DNA of 48,402 bases from a virus: IMG/VR virus record IMGVR_UViG_3300030339_000067, positions 1 through 48,402 of that record; one strand, 5' to 3'. Positions 18,015-26,998 of this stretch are shown one piece after another. The first letter of the stretch is position 1. Every line of letters begins with the position of its first letter. The notes under the pieces are model-generated. The model did not search any database. It saw only the letters and a list, made by a program, of their open reading frames with translations, and was not told where the DNA came from. The translations under genes were made by a program, and so were the position numbers.

Positions 18015-19731
18015 AGACTTATTGCAATTAGGAAATAACCTTTCAAAGAAACAAGGTTTATCTGAGGAGAGAATTGCGGCACAAATTCCTAATGTGCGGA
18101 AAGTGGTATCCTACTGGAGAGAGTATCCTGATGTATTCGTAGACTTTATGAAAGGTCCGGATTCAACTTTTAATCTCTTCTTTTACCAGAGAATTTTCCT
18201 CAGAATTGTTATGAGATGCCGATATGTGTATGCGGTATTCCCTCGTGCGTATAGTAAGTCGTTTCTAAGCATTCTCGCCCTAATAATTAGATGCATCCTT
18301 TTCCCGAACGCGCATCTCTTCATTAGTACCGGAGGTAAAGAGCAATCTGCGGCGATCGTGCGCGCGAAGGTTGAAGAGATCTGTTGTCTTATTCCTAGTT
18401 TTCACAATGAGATTGACTGGTCCCCAGGTAAATCAACCACAGCTAAAGATCAAATTAGATATACCTTTAAGAATGGTTCTGTTATGCAGAACGTTGCGGC
18501 AAATGAACGCTCAAGAGGTTTGCGTTTCCATGGTGGACTTCTAGAAGAGTGCGTGACAATTCCGCAGCAGATTTTGAACGAGATTTTAATTCCTCTTATG
18601 AACGTTTCTAGATATGTTAATGGAAAGTTCAAACCAGAAGAAGTACTTAACAAAAGCCAAATTTATGTGACTACTGCGGGATATAAGAATACTTTTTCTT
18701 ATGAAAAATTAATTCAAATTCTTGTAAACCAAATTATCAATCCTAAAGAAGCTTTTATTCTTGGTGGTTCTTGGAGAGTTCCAGTTCTTGAAAAATTGCT
18801 GGATAAGAATTTCGTGCGGGATTTGAAGAATGATGGTACTTTCAACGAGGCTTCTTTCGCGCGAGAGTATGAAAGTGAATGGTCTGGAGATGCGGAGAAC
18901 TCTTTCTTCTCTTCAGAGAAATTCGATAAGCACAGAGTGCTACTTCAGCCTGAGTATGAATATAGTAAGCGATCAGGAAAAGATGCTTATTATTTACTTA
19001 GTGTTGACGTTGGACGCTTAAAGTGTACCACTGAAATTATGATATTTAAGGTTACGCCGCAAGCACAAGGAAGTTCTCGCAAAACTTTAGTTAACATTTT
19101 CACTATTGAAGCAGAACACTTCGGGATTCAAGCTATTGCTATTAAGAAATTATTTAAGAAGTATAATGCGCGAATCTGCGTTGTTGACGCGAACGGACTT
19201 GGAGTAGGTCTTGTTGACTTTTTGGTTTTGGACCAAGAGGATGAAGAAGGAAACCTACTTGAAAACTGGGGCGTTGAGAATGATGATGATAACACATATC
19301 GCAAATTTAGAACGAATGACACTATTATTGATGCTATGTATATTATTAAAGCTAATGCGCCAATTAACACAGAGGCTCATACCTACGCGCAGACGCAACT
19401 CTCAAGTGGAAAAGTGCGGTTTTTGATTGATGAAAACCAAGCTAAGTTAAAATTAATGACTACTAAAATGGGACAAGCTATGTCTATTGAGAAAAGAGCA
19501 GATTATTTGCGGCCCTTCACTCTTACCACTATTTTGCGGGAACAGATGCTTAATTTAGTTGAGGAAAATGAAGGAGTTAATATTATTTTGAAACAGTCTA
19601 GTCGAGGAATTAAGAAAGACAAGTTTTCTGCTTTTGAATATGGTCTTTATCACATAAAGAAAGAAGAAGATCGAAATAGAAAGAGAAAGACTAGAAATAT
19701 TGCAGATATGATGTTCTATACTCCTGCTTAA
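17995..19731 (+). CDS. terL: Terminase large subunit
   Basis: Encodes 578 residues. ATPase part: a Walker A-like FPRAYSKSF (82-90), where Arg and Lys replace the usual glycine pattern as in many terminases, and Walker B GGLLEEC with Glu184 and Glu185. C-terminal RNase H-like nuclease: Asp338 in SVDVG, Asp398 in VVDANGLG and Asp542 in KKDKFSAFEYG, the three metal-binding acidic residues. It pumps DNA into the prohead and cuts the concatemer. The start could be 17995, 17998 or 18004; no strong ribosome binding site decides. Translation is probably coupled to the overlapping upstream gene. Confidence 0.92.
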   Translation: MMKMALKDLLQLGNNLSKKQGLSEERIAAQIPNVRKVVSYWREYPDVFVDFMKGPDSTFNLFFYQRIFLRIVMRCRYVYAVFPRAYSKSFLSILALIIRCILFPNAHLFISTGGKEQSAAIVRAKVEEICCLIPSFHNEIDWSPGKSTTAKDQIRYTFKNGSVMQNVAANERSRGLRFHGGLLEECVTIPQQILNEILIPLMNVSRYVNGKFKPEEVLNKSQIYVTTAGYKNTFSYEKLIQILVNQIINPKEAFILGGSWRVPVLEKLLDKNFVRDLKNDGTFNEASFAREYESEWSGDAENSFFSSEKFDKHRVLLQPEYEYSKRSGKDAYYLLSVDVGRLKCTTEIMIFKVTPQAQGSSRKTLVNIFTIEAEHFGIQAIAIKKLFKKYNARICVVDANGLGVGLVDFLVLDQEDEEGNLLENWGVENDDDNTYRKFRTNDTIIDAMYIIKANAPINTEAHTYAQTQLSSGKVRFLIDENQAKLKLMTTKMGQAMSIEKRADYLRPFTLTTILREQMLNLVEENEGVNIILKQSSRGIKKDKFSAFEYGLYHIKKEEDRNRKRKTRNIADMMFYTPA

Positions 19732-19811
19732 AATAAGCGGTCAAACATAGTTAAAAGAGATCTTTCACTTTTAATAGTTATTAGTTCAGAAAATTAAGGA
19801 GTTTATTTATT

Positions 19812-20168
19812 ATGAGAGCAAGTAGAGGTGAAATAAAGATAGCCGAAATATTACAAGACAACGGGTTAAATTTCGTTGAAGAGTATTCTTTCCCTGATCT
19901 TGTAACTTCTACTGGACGAGCCTTAAGATTTGATTTTGCGGTCTTTGATGATGAGGGTGCTTTGGAATTTCTTATTGAGTTCCAAGGCATCCAACATTAT
20001 CAACCGAAAGGAAAGTTTGGTGGGAAAAAAGGATTTGGGAAACAGGCATACAATGATACTCGTAAAAGAGTATATTGCTATCGAAATAATATACGCTTAA
20101 TTGCTATTCCCTATTGGGAAGAAGCTCATGTTAATTATGACTATATTATGAAGCGAGCAGGATATTAA
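19812..20168 (+). CDS. Free-standing nuclease of PD-(D/E)XK / EDxHD type, possible homing endonuclease
   Basis: Encodes 118 residues, with AAGGAG before the ATG. A Glu7-containing helix, Asp41 in FDFAVFDD, E56-F-Q58 with Q61-H62, and N81-D82-x2-K85 form the acidic/His pattern of Vsr-like and EDxHD-type nucleases. It sits between terL and the portal gene, with 80 bp before and about 20 bp after, where no packaging gene is expected. Insertion there is typical of mobile phage endonucleases. Alternatively it helps genome cutting by terminase. Confidence 0.65.
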   Translation: MRASRGEIKIAEILQDNGLNFVEEYSFPDLVTSTGRALRFDFAVFDDEGALEFLIEFQGIQHYQPKGKFGGKKGFGKQAYNDTRKRVYCYRNNIRLIAIPYWEEAHVNYDYIMKRAGY

Positions 20169-20190
20169 GTAAAAGGAGGTGTCCTTTATA

Positions 20191-21744
20191 TTGTCAAGAA
20201 CAATAGAAGAAATCAAAGAAAAGGGTTTTGATATGCATGTAGGTCAAGATCGAAATGAAGAATATGATCCAATCAAAGCTCTTGAATATGCAAATCTAAA
20301 AGTAGGGTTGAAAACTCTTTCAGATCCACTGACAGATATTAACTTCTTTCAGAAAGGCAATTCTAAAGCAACAAAAGAAGAAATTATTAAAGCGATAAAA
20401 GCAGAGAATGAACCTCTTTTGAGAGATATATCTGCCCTATTCTTTAAGAGTAGTGGAATCTATGCGCGACTTTGCAGATACATGGCTTATCTTTATAGAT
20501 ATGATTGGGTAGTAACGCCAATCATTTTAGATGATAAAATCAAGAAAGAGAAAATTCTTGAAGGATTTTTCAAGTCCCTTACTTATCTAGACTCTTTTGG
20601 CGTTAAGCAGATGTTCGGAGAAATTGCTCTTAAAGTTTTATTACAGGGCGTTTATTATGGGTATAAAATAACTCAGAATGGGACGACAGTTCTACAAGAA
20701 CTTCCTCCTAAATATTGTAGATCTCGTTTCTCAATGGGAAGAAAACCTGTTTTAGAGATGAATATGCAATTCTTTGATAATATGTTTCCAGATACAATGC
20801 AAAGAATTAAGATTCTTAATGTATTTCCTGCGGAAATCCGAAAAGGGTATATCCTTTACAAACAAGGAAAACTACCTATTGATTTCGCGGGAGATAATCA
20901 GGGTTGGCATATGTTAGATTATACTAAAACAGTTAAATTTAATATTAATGGCAGTAACATTCCAATGCTTATTTCTGTCATCCCTGCAATTATTGACTTA
21001 GAAGAAGCAAAAGAATTAGACAAAAAGAAAATGATGCAACAGCTGTTGAAAATTATTATTCAACAGTTGCCATTAGATAAAAATAACGAATTAGTCTTTG
21101 ATGTTGAAGAGGCAAAAGTATTACATAATAACGTAGTGGCAATGCTTGGAAAAGCAGTTGGTGTTAATGTATTAACAACCTTTGCGGATGTTAATGTTGA
21201 AGACGTCTCAGACAGAAGCGCTACTAGCCAGTATGATGAGACAAGCAAAGTAGAACGTGCGGTCTTCAATGAAGCTGGTGTCTCTCAACAGCAATTCAAT
21301 GCTGGCGGAAACTTATCATTAGATAAATCAGTGGCTAATGATGAGGCTTCAATGTCTGGATTAATTTATCAATTCGAAGCTTTCTTAAATGACTTGTTAG
21401 AGCCATTTAATAGAAATCCAAAAAAATTAAAATATACAGTTCAAATTTTAGGCACAACAATATATAACTATAAAGATCTTTCAAAACTATATAAAGAGCA
21501 AATGTCAATTGGATTTTCTAAGATTTTGCCGCAAGTTGCGTTAGGACAATCTCAAAGTTCTATTATGTCAACGGCATATTTTGAGAATGAAGTTTTGAAT
21601 TTGAATGAGTTGTTTATCCCTCCAGCTTCTAGTAATACAACTCCAGGTGGTGGAAAATCAACTACTGGAGAAACAGGAAGACCACCTCTTCCTGAGGATC
21701 AGCAGAGTGATAAGACAAGACAGAATAGAGAAGCAGCAAGTTAG
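20191..21744 (+). CDS. Portal protein
   Basis: Encodes 517 residues from the TTG at 20191, 11 nt after GGAGG. A GTG at 20179 lies inside the ribosome binding site and is rejected. Long helical, Lys-rich N-terminus, central alpha/beta wing region, and a Gln/Ser-rich C-terminus (SNTTPGGGKSTTGETG). Position after TerL and before the maturation protease and length both fit the dodecameric portal, through which DNA enters and leaves the head. Called on composition and order, without a diagnostic motif. Confidence 0.8.
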   Translation: MSRTIEEIKEKGFDMHVGQDRNEEYDPIKALEYANLKVGLKTLSDPLTDINFFQKGNSKATKEEIIKAIKAENEPLLRDISALFFKSSGIYARLCRYMAYLYRYDWVVTPIILDDKIKKEKILEGFFKSLTYLDSFGVKQMFGEIALKVLLQGVYYGYKITQNGTTVLQELPPKYCRSRFSMGRKPVLEMNMQFFDNMFPDTMQRIKILNVFPAEIRKGYILYKQGKLPIDFAGDNQGWHMLDYTKTVKFNINGSNIPMLISVIPAIIDLEEAKELDKKKMMQQLLKIIIQQLPLDKNNELVFDVEEAKVLHNNVVAMLGKAVGVNVLTTFADVNVEDVSDRSATSQYDETSKVERAVFNEAGVSQQQFNAGGNLSLDKSVANDEASMSGLIYQFEAFLNDLLEPFNRNPKKLKYTVQILGTTIYNYKDLSKLYKEQMSIGFSKILPQVALGQSQSSIMSTAYFENEVLNLNELFIPPASSNTTPGGGKSTTGETGRPPLPEDQQSDKTRQNREAAS

Positions 21745-21753
21745 GAGGAATAG

Positions 21754-23085
21754 ATGCCAAAGAGTGTTGCAACAATTGATAAACCAGAATTCATTAATAT
21801 TACACCTATGAATCCCTTAATTTCACAATGCGAAATTAAGGTTTTATATGTAGGACAGAATCGGAACAGAAGTTTTATTTCTAAAGAAGTTGCTATGGAT
21901 ATGGCTAATTCTCTTCCTGGGTGTCCTATTGTAGGATATTTTAATGAGGGTAAAGAAGATTTTACCGATCATGGACAAAGAATTACTATGGATGGAGATG
22001 GAGTTAAGTTTGAATGCTTAACTAAGCCGTATGGATTTGTCGCTCCTGATGCCCAGGTTTGGTTCCAGATTTTTGATGATACAGATGCTTTTGGGAATGT
22101 TATTCAGCGTGAATATATGATGACTACTGGTTATCTATGGACTGGACAATATGAAGAAGCAATGCGTGTTATTGAAGAGGGAAATAACCAGTCAATGGAA
22201 TTAGATGAGAAAACTTTACAAGGAAATTGGGCAACGGACAACAAAACAGGAGTTGAATTTTTCATTATCAATGACGCAATCTTTTCTAAACTTACGATTT
22301 TAGGAAAAGATGTTGAACCATGTTTTGAAGGGGCTGCGGTTGGAGCTCCTACAATAAAACCTTCATTCAGTTTAGATGAAGAATTTAAGACTACACTATC
22401 TAGCATGATGCACGATTTGCGGACTGCGATAGAAACAAAAGAAGGAGGATTGAATATGACCAAAGAGGAACTTATTGCTTCTGGTAAAGTAACAACTCAG
22501 TTTACCGCAGAAGAAAGAAGTCTTTTCACAGATGATGAACTTGGAGTAATGCTCACAGCTGAACAGGCTGCGGCTCAGGAAGCTGCGGAAGTAGAATTTG
22601 CAGCAAAAACTGCAGAGGAAGAAGAGGCTGCGGCAGCAGATGAAAAGCCCGAGGAGGAAAAAGAAACTCCGCCTACAAAGGCCGCATGTGCTGACGATGA
22701 GAAGACTAAAATGCAGTTACAGACTGATTTCGAGAAACTTCAAGGAGATTATGAGTCATTGGAGAGTGAAGTCATTGAGCTTAGAAAGTTTAAGTTAGAG
22801 ACAGAGAATACTCAGAAAGATGCTCTTATCGACAGTTTCTATATGCTATCTGATGAAGATAAGGAAGATGTGATCAAGAATAAAACATCTTATAGTCTTG
22901 AGGATATTGAAGGTAAATTGTCAATAATTTGCGTTCGCAAGAAAGTTAGTTTTGATCTAGACAGAGAAGAAGAAGAGGTTGATACTCCGGTAGATGCTTC
23001 ATTGATCTTCTCTTTAGATAGTGAAGATGCGGGAAATATCCCACCACACGTGCAAGTTCTTCGCGACGCGAAGAAAAGCAACTAA
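21754..23085 (+). CDS. Prohead maturation protease fused to scaffold domain
   Basis: Encodes 443 residues, with AGGAGG before the ATG. N-terminal 220 residues: protease-like part with His73 in TDHG and the segment SKLTILGKDVEPCFEGA (about 182-198), characteristic of this phage protease family. From about residue 235 the chain becomes Ala/Glu-rich, then a coiled coil (about 300-350), as in capsid scaffolds. Protease and scaffold would be made as one polypeptide and self-removed during maturation. The exact catalytic Ser is not certain by eye. Confidence 0.78.
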   Translation: MPKSVATIDKPEFINITPMNPLISQCEIKVLYVGQNRNRSFISKEVAMDMANSLPGCPIVGYFNEGKEDFTDHGQRITMDGDGVKFECLTKPYGFVAPDAQVWFQIFDDTDAFGNVIQREYMMTTGYLWTGQYEEAMRVIEEGNNQSMELDEKTLQGNWATDNKTGVEFFIINDAIFSKLTILGKDVEPCFEGAAVGAPTIKPSFSLDEEFKTTLSSMMHDLRTAIETKEGGLNMTKEELIASGKVTTQFTAEERSLFTDDELGVMLTAEQAAAQEAAEVEFAAKTAEEEEAAAADEKPEEEKETPPTKAACADDEKTKMQLQTDFEKLQGDYESLESEVIELRKFKLETENTQKDALIDSFYMLSDEDKEDVIKNKTSYSLEDIEGKLSIICVRKKVSFDLDREEEEVDTPVDASLIFSLDSEDAGNIPPHVQVLRDAKKSN

Positions 23086-23111
23086 ATAAAAATTAAAGGA
23101 GGATTATAAAT

Positions 23112-23630
23112 ATGGCTAATGAACTTACCCGAACAGGATATGGTCAGGTTGAACCTAACCACCTTTCTGCTCCTAGAACTGGACAGATTTACGCTCAACT
23201 TCCATGGGATGATAGTGCGACCTCTGTAACAGTGCTCGAAAATGGTACTTTTGCAAAGTATGATATGGCCGCAGGCAAGGTAAACTTTACCGGTGCCGGA
23301 GAGTGGATGCTTGTTCTTAACGAGGTTAAGCTTTATAATGAACAGTATCAGAATTATAAGGATTTCGCTCTCAAGACAACTGAGGCTACAGATGGTGTTA
23401 TTACACCGCGTCTTTTCAAGACAAATATTGGAGATATTTACACTACTAACATGGTGAAGACTACAGATGCCGGTCTTAAGGTTGTAGACGTTAATCTTGT
23501 TGTAGGAACTACAGGAATCCTTGAGAAGGAACCTGCCACCCCTGTTGCTGGGGCTATGACCTGGAAGGTCGTAAAAGTAACAACAATGCCTGATGGTCAG
23601 GCTGCCGTTAAACTACAGAGAATTCAGTAA
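23112..23630 (+). CDS. Capsid decoration / head-stabilising protein candidate
   Basis: Encodes 172 residues. AGGAGG lies well before the ATG, and the gene sits directly ahead of the major capsid gene. Beta-rich, no long helices. Codons are richer in G and C than in neighbouring genes, as for the capsid and tail tube genes, suggesting strong expression. Position and size match decoration proteins, but no signature motif was recognised. Confidence 0.6.
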   Translation: MANELTRTGYGQVEPNHLSAPRTGQIYAQLPWDDSATSVTVLENGTFAKYDMAAGKVNFTGAGEWMLVLNEVKLYNEQYQNYKDFALKTTEATDGVITPRLFKTNIGDIYTTNMVKTTDAGLKVVDVNLVVGTTGILEKEPATPVAGAMTWKVVKVTTMPDGQAAVKLQRIQ

Positions 23631-23643
23631 GGGAGGGGAATAA

Positions 23644-24684
23644 ATGTTAGATAAGAAAGAATTACTTAAGCTTATGAAACTTTCTGCTACGGCAGATAGA
23701 ACCTCTCCGGTTGCTTACGCCTTCGGTGAAGAGAAGTTTACGGCTCAGGAAGTAGACGCGGCAATTTATACTGAGCTTCAGGAGCTTGGTGGAACATTCG
23801 CGCTGTATCGTGAGAATAAGAATACAATCTTCGAGCTTATTGAGCAGACGATTGATGAAGTTCTTCCAGCATGGATTTATGACAAGTACAGTCAGTTTGC
23901 GGATGTTCAGACTGTCGCCCAGGGTGACAAGCCTGTATTCAGAATCCGTATTACTAATGCGTCAAAGATGCGCGCAAAGCAGTTTGTTACCAAGGTCGGA
24001 CTTGCTGGTGTCTATGAGACCTTCAAGCTAGACGGTAAGACTGTCAACATCACAAGCATGGCTTATGGTGGAGCTGCATCAATCGGCCTTGAAGAGTTCC
24101 TTGATGGCCGCATTACGTTCGCAGATGTGCTTGACGTTGTTATGCTTGCTCTTGACGAGGCTGTTTATAAGGAGATCGCAAAGGCGTTAATCGCTTCTAT
24201 TGCGAACCTTCCTGCACACAACAAGCTTACCAATGCGGGCTTCAGCGAGCCTAAGATGGACCAGTTGATTGCTATCGCCGATGCCTATGGCAAGAGTGCA
24301 ATTTACTGTACATACGAGTTTGCGGCAACTATTATGCCGGCAGATGCTACTAACTGGGTTTCACCTAGTATGCAGGATGCCAAGTGGGCTAATGGTTACT
24401 TAGCGAACTATAAGGGACACCAGGTTATCGTTCTTCCGCAATCATTTGTGGATGACACTAACACTACAAAGGTTATTAATCCATCATACGCTTGGATTAT
24501 TCCTACTGGTGGATCTAAGCCTGTTAAGGTTGCTTTTGAGGGTCAAGCTGTAACTCAAGAGTTTGTAAATCGTGATGGATCTCGTGAGATTCAGATTTAC
24601 AAGAAGATTGGTATTGGAACTTTAATTACAAATAACATTTGTAGTTTCCAGAATACAAGTCTTTCAACTAGCCACACTTACTAA
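23644..24684 (+). CDS. Major capsid protein
   Basis: Encodes 346 residues, preceded by GGGAGGGG and followed by a strong terminator. Order (after protease-scaffold), size, absence of membrane segments, biased codon choice and helix-then-beta layout fit an HK97-fold capsid subunit. N-terminal helices (about 1-90) would form the arm or delta-like region, and a central long helix lies near ITFADVLDVVMLALDEAVYK. No cleavage site was identified. Confidence 0.82.
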   Translation: MLDKKELLKLMKLSATADRTSPVAYAFGEEKFTAQEVDAAIYTELQELGGTFALYRENKNTIFELIEQTIDEVLPAWIYDKYSQFADVQTVAQGDKPVFRIRITNASKMRAKQFVTKVGLAGVYETFKLDGKTVNITSMAYGGAASIGLEEFLDGRITFADVLDVVMLALDEAVYKEIAKALIASIANLPAHNKLTNAGFSEPKMDQLIAIADAYGKSAIYCTYEFAATIMPADATNWVSPSMQDAKWANGYLANYKGHQVIVLPQSFVDDTNTTKVINPSYAWIIPTGGSKPVKVAFEGQAVTQEFVNRDGSREIQIYKKIGIGTLITNNICSFQNTSLSTSHTY

Positions 24685-24696
24685 TAAAAATGAATA

Positions 24697-24725
24697 AGGG
24701 GAGCTGAAAAGCTCCCCTTCTTTTT
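24697..24725 (+). terminator. Terminator after the capsid gene
   Basis: AGGGGAGC (24697-24704) pairs with GCTCCCCT (24711-24718) across TGAAAA, followed by TCTTTTT. It lowers transcription into the connector genes relative to the capsid gene. Confidence 0.9.
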
Positions 24726-24748
24726 CCAAGAGATAAAAGGAGATTACC

Positions 24749-25288
24749 ATGACATTGAATCAAACTACTCTGATAGACGTAATGAATCTTGCAGATCATT
24801 CTGTTGGATATGAACTTCCAGAATTACATGTTTCTCGAAATTTTCTAAAGGGAGAAACTAAAAAGGTTTCGGTAAAAGAACTTCGTGCTTTACAATATTT
24901 GCCTGGTGGAGATGTTCTCATTAGAGACTACCTCTCTGTTAAGAATCAGGAATTCCTTGACGAAATTGGCTTAGAGCCAGAAGAGGAGTATAATTGGACT
25001 GAAGCCGATGTAAAAGACCTTCTTGAGAATCAACCTTTAGATAAGTTGAAAGATGCTTTGGATTTTGCTCCAGCTGGGATTATTGATATGATTAAAAGTT
25101 TGGCTGTAACGCTTAAACTTAATGATATGAATAAGAGAACCGCTATTCAAGAAGCAACAGGATTGAATATTACCAACGCTATTGCTCTTAATGAGACTAC
25201 ACCAGAAGAAGAGGCTGCGGAAGCAGCGGCTAAAGAGGCAAAGCCATCTAGACGCGTAATCAGTAGAGAAACTACTGATACAAAGTAA
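24749..25288 (+). CDS. Head-tail region protein of unknown role
   Basis: Encodes 179 residues, with AAAGGAG before the ATG. Middle part helical (DVKDLLENQPLDKLKDALDF), C-terminus Ala/Glu-rich (EEEAAEAAAKEA) and basic at the very end. First of the connector cluster after the capsid terminator. No specific family motif. Confidence 0.6.
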   Translation: MTLNQTTLIDVMNLADHSVGYELPELHVSRNFLKGETKKVSVKELRALQYLPGGDVLIRDYLSVKNQEFLDEIGLEPEEEYNWTEADVKDLLENQPLDKLKDALDFAPAGIIDMIKSLAVTLKLNDMNKRTAIQEATGLNITNAIALNETTPEEEAAEAAAKEAKPSRRVISRETTDTK

Positions 25289-25304
25289 ATATTGGAGGTG
25301 TTTT

Positions 25305-25775
25305 ATGACAACGAACAACACCTCTTTCTCGGAAGTCTATGATAGTTTTTTATCAAAAGTCACAGATGACATGTATATGGAAATGTTTCCCGAAGAAGTT
25401 CAAGATATTTTGAAGGATTTGTTAATTAATGCGATTCCTTTCTTTGAATTTCCCAAAGTAGATATTTCTTCATATAATATAGACGTGGCTACATTCAATA
25501 CAGTTTTGTCCCAAGAAGAGATTAACATTCTTGCTACCTATATGCTGGTAGGATGGATGAGCCAGCAACTAGCTACAGTAGATAATATTCGTATGAAGTA
25601 CAGTGGACAAGACTTTAAGTTTACTTCACAAGCTGCTCATATGAAAGCTATTAGTGGTATTAGGGATACTTACTTAAAAGAAGGTATTCACTTACAGCGA
25701 CTTTACAATAGACGTCGTAAAAATGCTGAAGGTAAAATTGTTTCTTCTTTTGATAGTTTAATGGAGATGCGATAA
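25305..25775 (+). CDS. Head-tail adaptor candidate
   Basis: Encodes 156 residues. Helix-rich (EEVQDILKDLLINAIPFFEF, then SQEEINILATYMLVGWMSQQ), the pattern of helical adaptor proteins that sit on the portal. The C-terminal SQAAHMKAISGIRDTYLKE helix and basic NRRRKN are compatible with portal contact. Overlaps the next gene by one base. Confidence 0.62.
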   Translation: MTTNNTSFSEVYDSFLSKVTDDMYMEMFPEEVQDILKDLLINAIPFFEFPKVDISSYNIDVATFNTVLSQEEINILATYMLVGWMSQQLATVDNIRMKYSGQDFKFTSQAAHMKAISGIRDTYLKEGIHLQRLYNRRRKNAEGKIVSSFDSLMEMR

Positions 25776-26080
25776 TGAGCACCTCCGGAATAAACAATAA
25801 TGCGATTCAAAAAAACCTGTTTAGAATAACCAATCAAATATACAAACTTCTTCCAAATAGAGAAGAAGGTTTGGATTGGAAAAAACCATTACAGACTTTG
25901 ATTATCGAGTTAAAAGGTATGAACACTCTGCTCTCCGATCAAACAGAGCTGTTCTCTTTATTGTGTAAACTTGAGGCTTTAAAAACTCTAGAGGCAGAAG
26001 AAGATTTTATGCTTTTTCGAAAGACCATCTTTGAGTGTTTAGGTCTTATGGATACAGTTAAAAAACAATGCCAGGATTAG
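25775..26080 (+). CDS. Small helical connector-region protein
   Basis: Encodes 101 residues, starting at a TAATG overlap. Almost entirely helical, Leu-rich, with no motif. Overlaps the next gene by 13 bp. Its role in head-tail joining is inferred from position. Confidence 0.6.
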   Translation: MSTSGINNNAIQKNLFRITNQIYKLLPNREEGLDWKKPLQTLIIELKGMNTLLSDQTELFSLLCKLEALKTLEAEEDFMLFRKTIFECLGLMDTVKKQCQD

Positions 26081-26976
26081 AAAACTTACGCACAAGATTA
26101 AACTTTTTAGGAGCAAAGCCCATTGATCGGATGAATAAAATGAAAGAGTATTCTCTTAAGGCAGCTCTTAAAGATTCTTATCAGTCTGTCACCATTCAAA
26201 GAGTTTGGGACGATAAAGAATTCCAATGTTTAATTAATCCAGACCAATTAAAACCAGATTATGACAATAAAGTAGTTTCTATTTTAAGTAGTTCAGGATT
26301 CAAACCCGGCGATACATTCCATTGGATATCAAATGATACTTATTGGTTAGTCTATTTGCCGGAATTAACTGAAACTGCTTATTTTAGAGGATTCATCCGC
26401 AGATGCCGTTATAAATTAGTAATTGACAATTCAGATTATTATGTTTATATACAAGGACCTACGGAGTCACAGCTCTCTTGGAAAAATGGAGGAAGTACAG
26501 GCACCAGTTGGAATAATATGTCTGAGTCTATTGTTATGTATATTGCCAAAACTGATAATTCTTTAGAATACTTAAAAAGATTCAAAGAAATACAATTAGA
26601 AGGACACACTTGGCAAGTTGAGACAACTGATAGCTTAAGCATAGAGGGATTAATAGAAGTTCACCTAAGTGAATCTTTTGACAACCCAATGCAAGATTTG
26701 CAGATAACCCCAATTTTAGAACCTGTGAATACTCTTGTCCCGCACATTACTGGAGAAGTTTTTGTGCGGCCTTATGATACTCAAAAGTATCAAATAGTAT
26801 TAGCGAATAATGGTACTTGGATAGTAAGTAATGATAAAGCAAAAATTATTGCATCAACATCAACTTCAGTTGATATTGAGGTTACTTCAGGACGAAGTGG
26901 TAAGTTTAACTTAATTTATCAACGACCTGATCTTGCGGATATATCATTAACAATTACTATTGAATCATTATTATAA
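26068..26976 (+). CDS. Head-closure or neck protein with C-terminal Ig-like domain
   Basis: Encodes 302 residues. Residues about 40-215 are beta-rich with Trp/Tyr-rich strands (FHWISNDTYWLVYLPE), as in stopper-like neck proteins. Residues about 220-302 resemble a bacterial Ig-like module (YQIVLANNGTWIVSNDKAKI, TSGRSGKFNLIYQR). Ig modules on neck or tail proteins often mediate weak surface binding. Overlaps the upstream gene; a well-formed AGGAGG serves the next. Confidence 0.62.
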   Translation: MPGLENLRTRLNFLGAKPIDRMNKMKEYSLKAALKDSYQSVTIQRVWDDKEFQCLINPDQLKPDYDNKVVSILSSSGFKPGDTFHWISNDTYWLVYLPELTETAYFRGFIRRCRYKLVIDNSDYYVYIQGPTESQLSWKNGGSTGTSWNNMSESIVMYIAKTDNSLEYLKRFKEIQLEGHTWQVETTDSLSIEGLIEVHLSESFDNPMQDLQITPILEPVNTLVPHITGEVFVRPYDTQKYQIVLANNGTWIVSNDKAKIIASTSTSVDIEVTSGRSGKFNLIYQRPDLADISLTITIESLL

Positions 26977-26998
26977 GGAGACAAAAGGAGGATCGACT

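Noticed and set aside
20179-20190. GTG start for the portal gene.
   Set aside because: The codon lies inside the GGAGGTG ribosome binding site; the TTG at 20191 has proper spacing.
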